Source: Billgrantia sulfidoxydans
Lineage (GTDB): Bacteria > Pseudomonadota > Gammaproteobacteria > Pseudomonadales > Halomonadaceae
Reading direction: 5' to 3'
DNA: 64,000 nt
NCBI RefSeq assembly: GCF_017868775.1
Contig: NZ_CP053381.1
Coordinates: 806,001 to 870,000, forward strand
Notes under the pieces: model-generated
Database searches by the model: none
Told to the model about the DNA's origin: nothing
Seen by the model: only the letters and a program-made list of their open reading frames with translations
Translations under genes and position numbers: made by a program
In this document: piece after piece, positions 42,888 to 51,382 of the stretch
Layout of the letters: every line of letters starts with the position of its first letter
How positions within the stretch are numbered: the stretch's first letter is position 1

Positions 42888-43157
42888 GTGTCCGGCGATA
42901 CCTTCCTCACGCTGATGAACAATGCCCTGTGGACCGTGCTGCTGCTGTCGGCACCGGCGCTGCTGGCGGCGATCGTGATCGGCTTCGGCATCGGCCTGCT
43001 GCAGGCGCTGACGCAGATCCAGGACCAGTCGCTGCCCCAGGCGGTCAAGGTCATCGTGATCATGCTGGTACTGATCGTGGGCGGGCCGCTGCTGGTAGGC
43101 CAACTGGTCAACCTGACCGACCAGGTGCTCGACAACTTCCCCGCCTGGTCGCGCTGA
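42888..43157 (+). CDS. sctS: T3SS export apparatus protein SctS
   Basis: 89 residues from a GTG at 42888 with GGAGG 7 bases upstream. Two membrane helices with the FliQ/YscS pattern (LSAPALLAAIVIGFGIGLLQALTQIQDQSLPQ, then IVIMLVLIVGGPLLVGQL). Part of the SctRST export gate. Confidence 0.95.
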   Translation: MSGDTFLTLMNNALWTVLLLSAPALLAAIVIGFGIGLLQALTQIQDQSLPQAVKVIVIMLVLIVGGPLLVGQLVNLTDQVLDNFPAWSR

Positions 43158-43163
43158 GGTTCC

Positions 43164-44009
43164 ATGGCACTCGACGAATACGTCCCCCTTCTCACCGAGC
43201 TGGTCTATCCCATGCTCATGGCCGCCTCCATCGGCATGACCCGGGCGCTGGGGGTGATCCTGATCACGCCGGCCTTCAATCGGCTCGGCCTGACCGGGAT
43301 GATCCGTTCCGCCGTGGCCGTGACCATCGCCCTGCCGGCGATCCCATTCATCTTCTCCGCGCTGCCGTCGCTGGGGCCGATGTCGGCCTTCGGACTCGCC
43401 GCCCTGCTGGTCAAGGAGCTGATCATCGGCGCCGTCATCGGCGTGGTGTTCGGCATACCGTTCTGGGCGGCGGAGGTGGCGGGAGAAGTGGTCGACCTGC
43501 AGCGCGCCTCGACCATGGGCCAACTGCTCGACCCGATGGGCAGCACCGAATCGGGCGTCACCAGCACGCTGCTGGTGGTGACCTTGGTGGCGCTGTTCTT
43601 CGCCTCGGGAGGCTTCATGATCCTGCTCGAGGGCTTCTATGCGAGCTATGCGCTGTGGCCGGTGGAGCGCTTCGTGCCGGTGCTGGAGGCCCGCAGCGCC
43701 CTGATGCTGCTGGACATGCTGGACCAGGTGATGCGGGTGGGCGTGATGATGGTCGCGCCGCTGCTGGTCGCCCTGCTGGTCGCCGACCTGATGCTCGCCT
43801 ACCTGGCGCGCATGGCGCCCAGCCTGCACGTGTTCTCGCTGTCGCTGGCGATCAAGAACCTGCTCTTCACCTTCCTGATGCTGCTCTACGTGGTGTTTCT
43901 GATCCCGCTGCTGATGGAGGAGCTCGGCGCGCTGGGGGACGGCGACCGCCGCCTCGAAACGCTGCTGAGCGGCATCCCCCCGCTGGCAGAGGAGCGAGGC
44001 AGCGCATGA
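43164..44009 (+). CDS. sctT: T3SS export apparatus protein SctT
   Basis: 281 residues, ATG at 43164 after GAGG. Hydrophobic, six to eight membrane segments, with FliR/YscT landmarks MTRALGVILITPAFNRLGL, GAVIGVVFGIPFWAAEVAGEVVDLQRAS and LLVALLVADLMLAYLARMAPSLHVF. It caps the export gate together with SctR and SctS. Overlaps sctU by 4 bases. Confidence 0.96.
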   Translation: MALDEYVPLLTELVYPMLMAASIGMTRALGVILITPAFNRLGLTGMIRSAVAVTIALPAIPFIFSALPSLGPMSAFGLAALLVKELIIGAVIGVVFGIPFWAAEVAGEVVDLQRASTMGQLLDPMGSTESGVTSTLLVVTLVALFFASGGFMILLEGFYASYALWPVERFVPVLEARSALMLLDMLDQVMRVGVMMVAPLLVALLVADLMLAYLARMAPSLHVFSLSLAIKNLLFTFLMLLYVVFLIPLLMEELGALGDGDRRLETLLSGIPPLAEERGSA

Positions 44010-45055
44010 GCGAGAAACCCAGCGAAGAGAGATCGCTGCCGCCCTCCGAGAAGAAGCTGCGCGACGCACGCAAGAAGGGGCAGGTCAGCAAGAGCTCGGA
44101 CATGGTCACGGCCATGGTGATGCTGGGCGGTACGCTCTACCTGCTCATGGCCGCCGACGGTATCGAGCGGCGCGTGCGCCACCTCATCGGCACCATCACG
44201 CGGCTCTATCACGAGCCTTTCGACACCCTGTGGCCACGCCTGCTGGCGCTGGCGGCGGAAATCGTGGTGCGCTCGGTACTGCCGATCATCGTCATTTCCG
44301 TGGTGGCGGCCGTGCTGACCAACGTCCTGATCATGCGCGGCCCGGTGTTCTCGGTGGACCCGGTCAAGCCGAGGTTCGAGCGCATCAATCCCGCCGAGGG
44401 CCTCAAGCGAATCTTCTCGGCCCGCGGCCTGATCGAATTCGCCAAGTCATTGTTCAAGATGGTCGCGCTGGCCACGGCGTTCGTGATCGTCTTCCGGCTG
44501 AGCCTGCAGACCCTGCTGGATTCGCCGCGCTGCGGCTTCGGCTGCCTGGAAGGGGTCTTCATGGCACTGCTCGAGCCGCTGATCGTGACCGCTCTGGTCG
44601 CGTTTCTCGTGGTCGGGCTGATCGACGTGCAGATGCAGCGCTGGCTGTTCCGGCGCGACCAGCGCATGACCCGGACCGAGCACAAGCGCGAGCGCAAGGA
44701 CCTGGAGGGCGACCCCGAGATCCGCCGCGCCCGTCAGCGCGAACGGCGCGACATGTACGCCCACAGCGCGCGCACCGGCCTCGAGAACGCCTCGCTCATG
44801 CTGGGCGCACCCGGCGACTGGCTGGTGGGGCTGCGCTACGCCAAGGGCGAGACCCCCGTGCCGGTGATGGTATGCAAGGCCGCGCCCGAGGAGTCCGCCG
44901 CGCTGTTCGAAGCGGCTTGCACCCGGGGCGTGGCGGTGGCCAACCGGCCGGATCTGGCGGCTCGCATCGCCAGGCGCACCGCAAAGGGAGGACCGATTCC
45001 CCAGGACACGTTCCAGGCGGTCGCCGATGAATTGGTCGCAGCCGGGGTCATCTAG
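44006..45055 (+). CDS. sctU: T3SS switch protein SctU lacking the NPTH autocleavage motif
   Basis: 349 residues from the ATG at 44006 overlapping the sctT stop; open frame upstream is a shadow of sctT. Family start LPPSEKKLRDARKKGQVSKS, four membrane segments (about 30-230), then the cytosolic linker RMTRTEHKRERKDLEGDPEI and the C-terminal domain ending RYAKGETPVPVMVCKA. Where SctU/FlhB proteins have Asn-Pro-Thr-His just before the VGxRY strand, this one has Ala268-Pro269-Gly270-Asp271. The asparagine that attacks its own backbone is missing, so self-cleavage is not expected. Otherwise full length. It is the last gene of the operon. Confidence 0.95.
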   Translation: MSEKPSEERSLPPSEKKLRDARKKGQVSKSSDMVTAMVMLGGTLYLLMAADGIERRVRHLIGTITRLYHEPFDTLWPRLLALAAEIVVRSVLPIIVISVVAAVLTNVLIMRGPVFSVDPVKPRFERINPAEGLKRIFSARGLIEFAKSLFKMVALATAFVIVFRLSLQTLLDSPRCGFGCLEGVFMALLEPLIVTALVAFLVVGLIDVQMQRWLFRRDQRMTRTEHKRERKDLEGDPEIRRARQRERRDMYAHSARTGLENASLMLGAPGDWLVGLRYAKGETPVPVMVCKAAPEESAALFEAACTRGVAVANRPDLAARIARRTAKGGPIPQDTFQAVADELVAAGVI

Positions 45056-45119
45056 TTCGGGCCCGCCATTCGCGAGGCGAGGCGATGTCGATTTCAACGA
45101 CGCTCATACGAAACATGAG

Positions 45120-45131
45120 TACTGGCCAGTA
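45120..45131. promoter_or_regulatory. 12-bp palindrome upstream of the YCII gene
   Basis: TACTGGCCAGTA is a perfect palindrome 34 bases before the start of the YCII/sigma operon and 64 bases after sctU. It may be an operator or may overlap the promoter; no matching regulator is identified. Confidence 0.35.
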
Positions 45132-45165
45132 AGCTAATCTAAGGAATCACCCCGGAGAGACCACC

Positions 45166-45525
45166 ATGCAATACATGCTGATGTGCTGTATCGACGAAGC
45201 GCTGTGGAACGGCCTGCCCGATGCCGAGCGCGATTCGGTCATGAACGACTACAACGCCCTGATCCAGGAGATGGTCACCAGCGGCCACTACCGCGGCGGC
45301 GCCCGGCTGCAGTCGGTGGATTCGGCCACCACCCTGCGCGAGCAGAACGGCAAGGTGGTGACGCTGGACGGGCCCTTCGCCGAGAGTCGCGAGCAACTGG
45401 GTGGCTTTCACGTAGTGGAGTGCCGTGACCTGGACGAGGCCCTGGGGCTGGCCCGGCGTATCCCGCCGCTGCGGGTCGGCGGTTCGGTCGAGGTGCGACC
45501 GGTGGACCCTGCCTATCGACTGTGA
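45166..45525 (+). CDS. YCII/DGPF-domain protein
   Basis: 119 residues, ATG at 45166 with GGAGAGA upstream. [20 protein letters not shown], a [16 protein letters not shown] strand and the [14 protein letters not shown] motif define the DGPF branch of the YCII fold. The family is commonly encoded beside ECF42-type sigma factors, as here (the sigma gene starts 7 bases later). Biochemical function unknown. Confidence 0.92.
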   Translation: MQYMLMCCIDEALWNGLPDAERDSVMNDYNALIQEMVTSGHYRGGARLQSVDSATTLREQNGKVVTLDGPFAESREQLGGFHVVECRDLDEALGLARRIPPLRVGGSVEVRPVDPAYRL

Positions 45526-45532
45526 GGCCTCA

Positions 45533-46780
45533 GTGACCCTGGACGAACTCTATCGCCGCGAGTATGGCCGCGTGCTGGCCAGCCTGATTCGCCGCTTCGG
45601 CCACTTCGAGCTGGCCGAGGATGCCGTGCAGGCGGCCTTCGAGGCGGCGATGGTGCAGTGGCCGGCCCAGGGCTGGCCACCGAACCCGACCTCGTGGCTG
45701 ATCGCCACTGCACGCCACAAGGTCGTCGACCAGTTGCGTCACCAGCAGATGCGCGAGCGCAAGGGCGACGAGCTACGCCAGCACCTGGAACTGCTGCTCG
45801 ATCAGGACCTCGAGGCCGAGCCGCTCGACAGCCTGCGCCTGATCTTCGCCTGCTGTCACCCGGCCCTGGCGCGACCCGCCCAGGTGGCACTGACGCTGCA
45901 TACCCTGGGCGGGCTGCGTACCGAGGAGATCGCCCGCGCCTTCATGGTGCCGGTGCCGACCCTGGCCCAGCGGCTGGTGCGGGCCAAGGCCAAGATCCGC
46001 GATGCCGGCATTCCCTTCGAGGTGCCCGACGACGCGGCGCTGGGGGAGCGCCTGGAGTCGGTGCTGGCGGTGATCTACCTGATCTTCAACGAAGGCTATG
46101 CGGCCAGCTTCGGCGACGACTGGGTGCGCAGCGACCTCTGTGCCGAGGCGATTCGCCTGGGGCGGATGCTGGTGCGGCTGCTGCCGGCGGAACGCGAGGC
46201 GCGTGGTCTGCTGGCGCTGATGCTGCTGCACCACTCCCGGCGCGACACGCGTACCGACGAGGCCGGCGACATCGTGCTGCTGGAGGAGCAGGATCGCACG
46301 CGCTGGAACGTCGACGAGATCGAGGAGGGCACCGCCCATATCGAGGTGGCGCTGCGTGGCAGCCCGCTGGGCCCCTACGCGGTGCAGGCCGGCATCGCGG
46401 CCCTGCACGCCCAGGCGGTGATACCGGCGGAGACCGACTGGCGGCGTATCGCCGCGCTCTACAGCCTGCTCTACGCCCTTCAGCCCACCCCCGTGGTGGC
46501 GCTCAACCGGGCCGTGGCGATCGCCATGGCCGATGGGCTGGAAACGGGCCTCGAGCTGCTCGAGAAGATCCACCTGCCCAACTATCACCTGCTGCCGGCG
46601 ACGCAGGCCGACCTGCTGCGCCGGCTGGGCCGGCATGACGAGGCGGCGACGCATTACCGCGAGGCGCTGACGCTGGTCACCCATGACGCCGAGCGGCGTT
46701 TCCTCGAGCGCCGCCTGCGCGAGGTAGTGGCAAACGCCGCCGATGTCGATTTGCCGTTGGCTGGTTCGAGAGAGGGATGA
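45533..46780 (+). CDS. ECF42-type RNA polymerase sigma factor with C-terminal TPR-like extension
   Basis: 415 residues from a GTG at 45533 with GAGG six bases upstream. Sigma region 2 ([51 protein letters not shown]), region 4 ([36 protein letters not shown]), then a long C-terminal domain (about 190-405) with [17 protein letters not shown] and [20 protein letters not shown], as in the ECF42 group. No anti-sigma gene is present, as usual for this group, where the C-terminal part is thought to regulate activity. Confidence 0.93.
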   Translation: MTLDELYRREYGRVLASLIRRFGHFELAEDAVQAAFEAAMVQWPAQGWPPNPTSWLIATARHKVVDQLRHQQMRERKGDELRQHLELLLDQDLEAEPLDSLRLIFACCHPALARPAQVALTLHTLGGLRTEEIARAFMVPVPTLAQRLVRAKAKIRDAGIPFEVPDDAALGERLESVLAVIYLIFNEGYAASFGDDWVRSDLCAEAIRLGRMLVRLLPAEREARGLLALMLLHHSRRDTRTDEAGDIVLLEEQDRTRWNVDEIEEGTAHIEVALRGSPLGPYAVQAGIAALHAQAVIPAETDWRRIAALYSLLYALQPTPVVALNRAVAIAMADGLETGLELLEKIHLPNYHLLPATQADLLRRLGRHDEAATHYREALTLVTHDAERRFLERRLREVVANAADVDLPLAGSREG

Positions 46781-46823
46781 GGCCTCTTGGCTATCCCAAG
46801 TTCATCACTCAGGAGAGATTCCC

Positions 46824-47186
46824 ATGAGCTACGTCGATGGATTCGTCGTGCCGGTTCCCGAAGGGAACCTCGACGCTTACCTGGACATGGCCCGGCAAGC
46901 TGGCGAGATCTGGCGCGATCACGGCGCGCTGGAGTACGTGGAGTGCGTGGCCGATGACGTCCCGTCGGGAGAGCACACCTCCTTCCCGCTGAGCGTCAAG
47001 CTCGAACCGGGGGAGACGGTGATCTTCGCCTGGATCCTCTACGCCTCGCGCGAGGAGCGCGATCGCATCAATGCCAAGGTGATGGAGGACCCGCGCATGG
47101 CCGGCATGATGGATCCGGCGAACCATCCGTTCGATGGCAAGCGCATGATCTGGGGTGGGTTCCGCGAGGCGCTGAGGCTGCCCTAG
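46824..47186 (+). CDS. DUF1428 family protein (YbaA-like)
   Basis: 120 residues, ATG at 46824 with AGGAGAGA upstream. Family start MSYVDGFVVPVPEGNLDAYL and the DHGALEYVECVADDVP, VIFAWILYASREERDRINAK and MPFDGKRMIWGGF-like ending (NHPFDGKRMIWGGFREALRL). A ferredoxin-like dimeric barrel of unknown function; its place after the YCII/ECF42 pair suggests membership of that regulon. Confidence 0.9.
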   Translation: MSYVDGFVVPVPEGNLDAYLDMARQAGEIWRDHGALEYVECVADDVPSGEHTSFPLSVKLEPGETVIFAWILYASREERDRINAKVMEDPRMAGMMDPANHPFDGKRMIWGGFREALRLP

Positions 47187-48466
47187 CCCGGGGTCAGCCA
47201 GGCGAGGCCAAGTCCCACCACCGCGGAAGCCACTGTCGGGCCGGCAATGCAGCGGGCCAGGCGAGCATTGCCGGCGCTGACCGACAGCACCACCTTGAAC
47301 AGATTGTTGACCGAGGCCGCCAGCACGATGCCCTGCACGGCGGTGGAGAGTTCGATGGTGCTCGCCGCCATGCGGCTCAGCGACAGGGCAACGGCATGCA
47401 CGTCCGCCATGCCGGAAACGGCGGCCAGCAGGTAGACGCCGGCATCGCCGAGCCAGGCGCGCAGCCACTCGCCCAGCACCATGACCACCGTCAGCAGGGC
47501 GCCGAGCAGCAGCGCGGCACGCAGCTCCAGCGGGTTCTGGGTCATCGGCCGGTCGGCCTTGAGGTCGCGGCGATGGCGGCGCCATAGCCACAGCGCCGGC
47601 AGGAAGAGCGTCACGCCCATGGCCGCGACCGGTGCCAACAGGCGCGGCAGCAGCGCGGGGCCGAGCAGGGCGGCATAGAGCAGCAGGCGCGGCAGCATGG
47701 TGCCGCAGGCCAGCAGGATGCCGGCGGCCAGCATCGGCGCGAGTTCCGGCTCGCGCTTCGATTGGCGGGCGTACTGCAGGGTCAGGGCGGTGGAGGAGGT
47801 GAGCCCGGCGAACAGCCCGGTGAACAGGATGCCCTTCTCGGTGCCGCCGAGGCGCACGGCGAAGTAGCCGACGAACGAGATCGAGGCGATCAGCACCACC
47901 AGCCACCAGATCTCCCGAGGATTGAGCACGCCGCCGGGGCCCATGTCCTCGTTGGGCAGCAGTGGCAGCATCACCACGCTGATCAGCAGCAGCTTGAGCC
48001 CGGCATCGAGTTCGTTGGCCTGAAGCTTGTTGAGCAGGCCATGGATCTCACGCTTGTTGTCGAGGATCAGCGCCGTGACCACCGCGCAGGCCGTGGCCAG
48101 CCCAATGTCCACCGCCACCGCCAGGGCGCCGAAGCAGAACGTCATCAGCAGCCCGATCAGCCCGGTGATGCTGTAGTCCTGGCTCTGCTCCATGCGCGCC
48201 CGGTAGCCGACCAGGGCGATGATCGCCACAGCCAGGAAGATCAGCGGAAAGGCCCAGCGCGTCAGCGCTTCCGCCAGCAGCGCCGCCACGCCGCCGAACA
48301 GTCCCACCAGGGCATGGGTGCGCACCCCGGCCACCCGCTCGCCCCACTCCCGCTCGCGAGCGACCCAGCCACGTTCGATACCGATCAGCGCGCCCAGCAG
48401 CAGCGCCACGGCAAGCTCTATGAGCACGGTATTGTCGGCCAGAAAGTCGCTGGCAAGATCGTCCAT
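47183..48466 (-). CDS. MgtC/DUF4010 membrane protein
   Basis: 427 residues from the ATG at 48466 (GGAAGGGAAGA upstream; a longer open frame upstream lacks a site). The N-terminal MgtC-like part has ALLLGALIGIERGW and GVRTHALVGLFGG; the C-terminal DUF4010 part has SGMADVHAVALSLSRMA and a last helix SAVVGLGLAWLTPG. About 12 membrane segments. Function of the combined family is not established; magnesium or envelope homeostasis is often assumed. Its end overlaps the DUF1428 stop. Confidence 0.88.
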   Translation of the reverse strand: MDDLASDFLADNTVLIELAVALLLGALIGIERGWVAREREWGERVAGVRTHALVGLFGGVAALLAEALTRWAFPLIFLAVAIIALVGYRARMEQSQDYSITGLIGLLMTFCFGALAVAVDIGLATACAVVTALILDNKREIHGLLNKLQANELDAGLKLLLISVVMLPLLPNEDMGPGGVLNPREIWWLVVLIASISFVGYFAVRLGGTEKGILFTGLFAGLTSSTALTLQYARQSKREPELAPMLAAGILLACGTMLPRLLLYAALLGPALLPRLLAPVAAMGVTLFLPALWLWRRHRRDLKADRPMTQNPLELRAALLLGALLTVVMVLGEWLRAWLGDAGVYLLAAVSGMADVHAVALSLSRMAASTIELSTAVQGIVLAASVNNLFKVVLSVSAGNARLARCIAGPTVASAVVGLGLAWLTPG

Positions 48467-48592
48467 TGTCTTCCCTTCCTTGGAAACCCTCTCTCCAGAG
48501 TGGAACGCCGCGCTTCTGCCTTCAACCCGAAGGCGGGCGGGCCAGCCCCTCACCTCAGCGAGGCGCTTGCCAGCGGACAGACTCTTGCTGAA

Positions 48593-48612
48593 TACTGTAT
48601 TTATTTACAGAT
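48593..48612 (+). promoter_or_regulatory. LexA (SOS) box upstream of umuDC
   Basis: TACTGTATTTATTTACAGAT contains the LexA consensus CTG-N10-CAG (CTG at 48595, CAG ending 48610) with the AT-rich centre typical of strong boxes. It is 15 bases before the umuD start, so it covers the promoter. Confidence 0.9.
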
Positions 48613-48627
48613 TTTGTTGGAGGTCCC

Positions 48628-49086
48628 ATGTCGCTTGTCCCCCTCTCCGCGCTGCGCATCGTCGGTAGAACCGCGACATCGCCCACGCCGCAATATCTGC
48701 CCTTGTTGGGCTGCCGGGTACGCGCCGGCTTCCCCAGCCCCGCCGACGATCACCTGGATGGCGATCTCAACCTGCACGAGTATGTCGTGCGACGGCCGGC
48801 ATCCACCTATTTCGTGCGCGCCGAGGGAGACTCGATGCAGGGAGACGGCATCCACGACCGCGACCTGCTGGTAGTGGACCGCAGCCTGGAGCCGTTGCCG
48901 GGGCGGGTGATCGTGATCGCGGTGGATGGTGAACTCACCGTCAAGCGGCTGGCGCACCAGCGTGGGAGAACCGTGCTGCTAGCCAGCAATCCGCGCTTTG
49001 CGCCGATTCCGTTGGAAGGGCGCGAATGTCATGTGTGGGGCGTGGTGACCCATGTGATCCATGCGCTTCCGGGAGCGCCGGCATGA
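48628..49086 (+). CDS. umuD: SOS mutagenesis protein UmuD
   Basis: 152 residues, ATG at 48628 with GGAGG upstream. Self-cleaving LexA-like serine protease: nucleophile Ser69 in [16 protein letters not shown] and general-base Lys106 in GELTVKRL. The expected Ala/Cys-Gly cleavage site is AG in [12 protein letters not shown] near residue 34. The processed form joins UmuC to make DNA polymerase V. The LexA box upstream shows SOS control. Confidence 0.96.
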   Translation: MSLVPLSALRIVGRTATSPTPQYLPLLGCRVRAGFPSPADDHLDGDLNLHEYVVRRPASTYFVRAEGDSMQGDGIHDRDLLVVDRSLEPLPGRVIVIAVDGELTVKRLAHQRGRTVLLASNPRFAPIPLEGRECHVWGVVTHVIHALPGAPA

Positions 49087-50360
49087 TCGCCCTGGTCGAC
49101 GGCGACAGCTTCTACGTCAGTTGCGAGCGAGCCTTCGACCCGCATCTGGAAGGGCTGCCGGTCGGCGTGCTCTCCAACAACGACGGCTGCGTGGTGGCAC
49201 GCTCACGGGAACTCAAGGCGCTGGGGGTGGCCATGGGAGCGCCACTGCACCAGTTGCCCCCGGCCATTCGCCGCCAGGCCGTGCTGCTTTCCAGCAATTA
49301 CGCCCTCTACGGCGATGTCTCGCGCCGGATGAACCAGGTGCTTGCCGAGTTCTCCCCGGCGGTGGAGCTCTACTCCATCGACGAGAGTTTCGTGCACTTC
49401 TCTGGCTTCGATCCCGGGGCGCTGGAAGCCCATTGCCAGCGACTGCGCGAGACGGTGCGACGCTGGACCGGCATCCCGGCCGGCGTGGGCCTGGCGCCCA
49501 CCCGGGTGCTGGCCAAGCTGGCCAACCGCTTGACCAAGCGTGAGCCGGCCTACGAGGGGGTCTGTCGGCTCGAGGCCGACAGCGATGCGACCCGCCGCCT
49601 GCTCGAGCGCCTGCCGGTTGCCGAGCTGTGGGGCGTGGCCCGACGTACGGCCGAACGGCTGCAACTGATGGGCATCGAGACGGCCTGGCAGCTGCGCCAG
49701 GCCGATCCCAAGTGGATTCGCGGCGCCTTCTCGGTGGTGCTCGAGCGCATCGTCTGGGAGCTGCGCGGCCATCCGTCGATCGAGCTCGAGAACATGCTGC
49801 AGCCACGCCAGCGCATCCTGGTGTCGCGCTCCTTCGGCAGGCTGAGCGACGCGCTCGCCGATCTGCAGGCCGCCACGCGGCAGCATGCCACGCGGGCCGC
49901 CGAAAAGCTGCGGCGACAGGGCAGCCTGGCCCGGGCGGTACTGGTCTTCGTGCGCACCAACCCGCATCGGCTGCAGGATGCCCAGTACGCCAACAGCCAC
50001 GTCGTGGCACTGCCGGAGCCCTGCAACGATACGCCGACCATTCTCGCCGCCGCGCGCCGGGCGCTGGCGGCTATCTTTCTCGAAGGGCATCGCTACCAGA
50101 AGTGCGGCGTGATGCTGCTCGACCTGGTGGACGCCGAGCGCCGTCAGCTGTCGCTGCTGGAGGAGCCGGCTGACGCGCGGCGACGCGATCGCAGCCGACG
50201 CCTGATGGCGGCCCTCGATCACCTCAACCGCGAGATGGGGCGTGACACCGTGCGCTTCGGCCTGCCGCACCAGGATAACGCCTGGGCCCTGCGCTGCCAG
50301 CGCCGTACCCAGCGCTACACCACCTGCTGGAAGGAGCTGGTGACGGTCAAGACGGGATGA
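49083..50360 (+). CDS. umuC: DNA polymerase V catalytic subunit UmuC
   Basis: 425 residues, ATG at 49083 overlapping the umuD stop (ATGA). Y-family polymerase: active-site [17 protein letters not shown] at the N-terminus, [12 protein letters not shown], and [12 protein letters not shown] near residue 98 with the catalytic Asp-Glu pair; the C-terminal part carries the little-finger and DUF4113-type ends ([20 protein letters not shown]). Translesion synthesis under SOS control. Confidence 0.96.
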   Translation: MIALVDGDSFYVSCERAFDPHLEGLPVGVLSNNDGCVVARSRELKALGVAMGAPLHQLPPAIRRQAVLLSSNYALYGDVSRRMNQVLAEFSPAVELYSIDESFVHFSGFDPGALEAHCQRLRETVRRWTGIPAGVGLAPTRVLAKLANRLTKREPAYEGVCRLEADSDATRRLLERLPVAELWGVARRTAERLQLMGIETAWQLRQADPKWIRGAFSVVLERIVWELRGHPSIELENMLQPRQRILVSRSFGRLSDALADLQAATRQHATRAAEKLRRQGSLARAVLVFVRTNPHRLQDAQYANSHVVALPEPCNDTPTILAAARRALAAIFLEGHRYQKCGVMLLDLVDAERRQLSLLEEPADARRRDRSRRLMAALDHLNREMGRDTVRFGLPHQDNAWALRCQRRTQRYTTCWKELVTVKTG

Positions 50361-50451
50361 CCGCGATGGCTCTACCTCGGGAGCAATCACGTGGCGGGAA
50401 GGCGCCCCGGGTGCCATGCTGAAGACGACTGCCCGTGTGCAGGAGATGCCT

Positions 50452-51324
50452 ATGCCGTGGCCCATTCGCTGGCGCTGTTCGCTGTCGCTGCTGTGCGGTG
50501 TCGTGCTGTTGGCGGGGTCGCTGGCGACGAGCGCGCGTGAACTCGCCGCCGAGGTCGACGAGATGGTCGAGGTGGAAGTCGCCACGGTGGGCCTGGCCGG
50601 CTTCGGCGGTCCCCCGGTGGTGCTGCTGCGTGAGCCGGGCGTGCGCGAGGTGATTCCGATCTTCATCGGCATCAGCGAGGCGGGCGCCATCCTGCGCGGG
50701 CTGGCCGGCGAGCGCTCGCCCCGGCCCATGACCCACGAGCTGCTGGGAGACGTACTCGGCGAGGTCGACGCCACTCTGGAGCGGGTCTACGTCGATGCCA
50801 TCGTCGACAATACCTTCTTCGGCATGCTGGAGCTGAGCCTGCCGGGGCGCGAAGAGACGCTGCTCATCGACAGTCGCGCCAGCGATGCCATCGCCTTGGC
50901 GCTGCATGCGGGGGCGAGCATTCACGTGGCCCCGCAGGTGCTCGAGGCGGCCCGCAGCATCGACTACGAAGGGCTCGACGAGCGGGTGGTCGTGGCGCTG
51001 GGCATCACCGTCACGCCGGCCACCGACGACCTGCGCGAGGCGCTGGGCCTGCCTGACCGCCCCGGGGTCCTGGTCAGCGACGTACACGGCCCGGCAGTGG
51101 AAGCCGGCCTTCGGCCTGGGGCGCTGTTGCTCGAAGTGAACGGCGAAGTGCCCGAGACGCCACTGCGCTACCTCGAGCTGGTGCGCGACACCGCCGTGGA
51201 CGAAGACGCCCGGCTGCGCTACTGGCAGGACGGGGAGGAGCAGGAGATCGAGGTCACCACCGACGTGCCCCCCCGACAGCCCATGCCGAAGCTGCAGGAA
51301 GACGTGCCCGGCATTCGCACCTGA
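50452..51324 (+). CDS. Secreted DUF151 (bifunctional nuclease-like) protein with PDZ domain
   Basis: 290 residues from the ATG at 50452 (AGGAG six bases upstream; other ATGs at 50416 and 50446 are possible). Signal peptide to about residue 27 (SLSLLCGVVLLAGSLATSA). A BFN/DUF151 domain (about 40-170: VREVIPIFIGISEAGAIL, RPMTHELLGDVLGEVDATLE, LIDSRASDAIALALHAG) is followed by a PDZ domain (about 185-275: RPGVLVSDVHGPAVEAGLRPG, LLEVNGEVPE). The cytoplasmic DUF151 fold has been linked to nuclease activity; a periplasmic copy with a PDZ domain is unusual and its role unknown. Confidence 0.75.
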   Translation: MPWPIRWRCSLSLLCGVVLLAGSLATSARELAAEVDEMVEVEVATVGLAGFGGPPVVLLREPGVREVIPIFIGISEAGAILRGLAGERSPRPMTHELLGDVLGEVDATLERVYVDAIVDNTFFGMLELSLPGREETLLIDSRASDAIALALHAGASIHVAPQVLEAARSIDYEGLDERVVVALGITVTPATDDLREALGLPDRPGVLVSDVHGPAVEAGLRPGALLLEVNGEVPETPLRYLELVRDTAVDEDARLRYWQDGEEQEIEVTTDVPPRQPMPKLQEDVPGIRT

Positions 51325-51382
51325 GCGTGGTACGTACGCCGGGCCAGCGGGGCGGCCAGCCCCTGGCTGGCCGCTTGCCACC

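Noticed and set aside
42929..44005. Long open frame leading into sctU
   Set aside because: It is a shifted-frame shadow of sctS and sctT; SctU family sequence begins at 44006.
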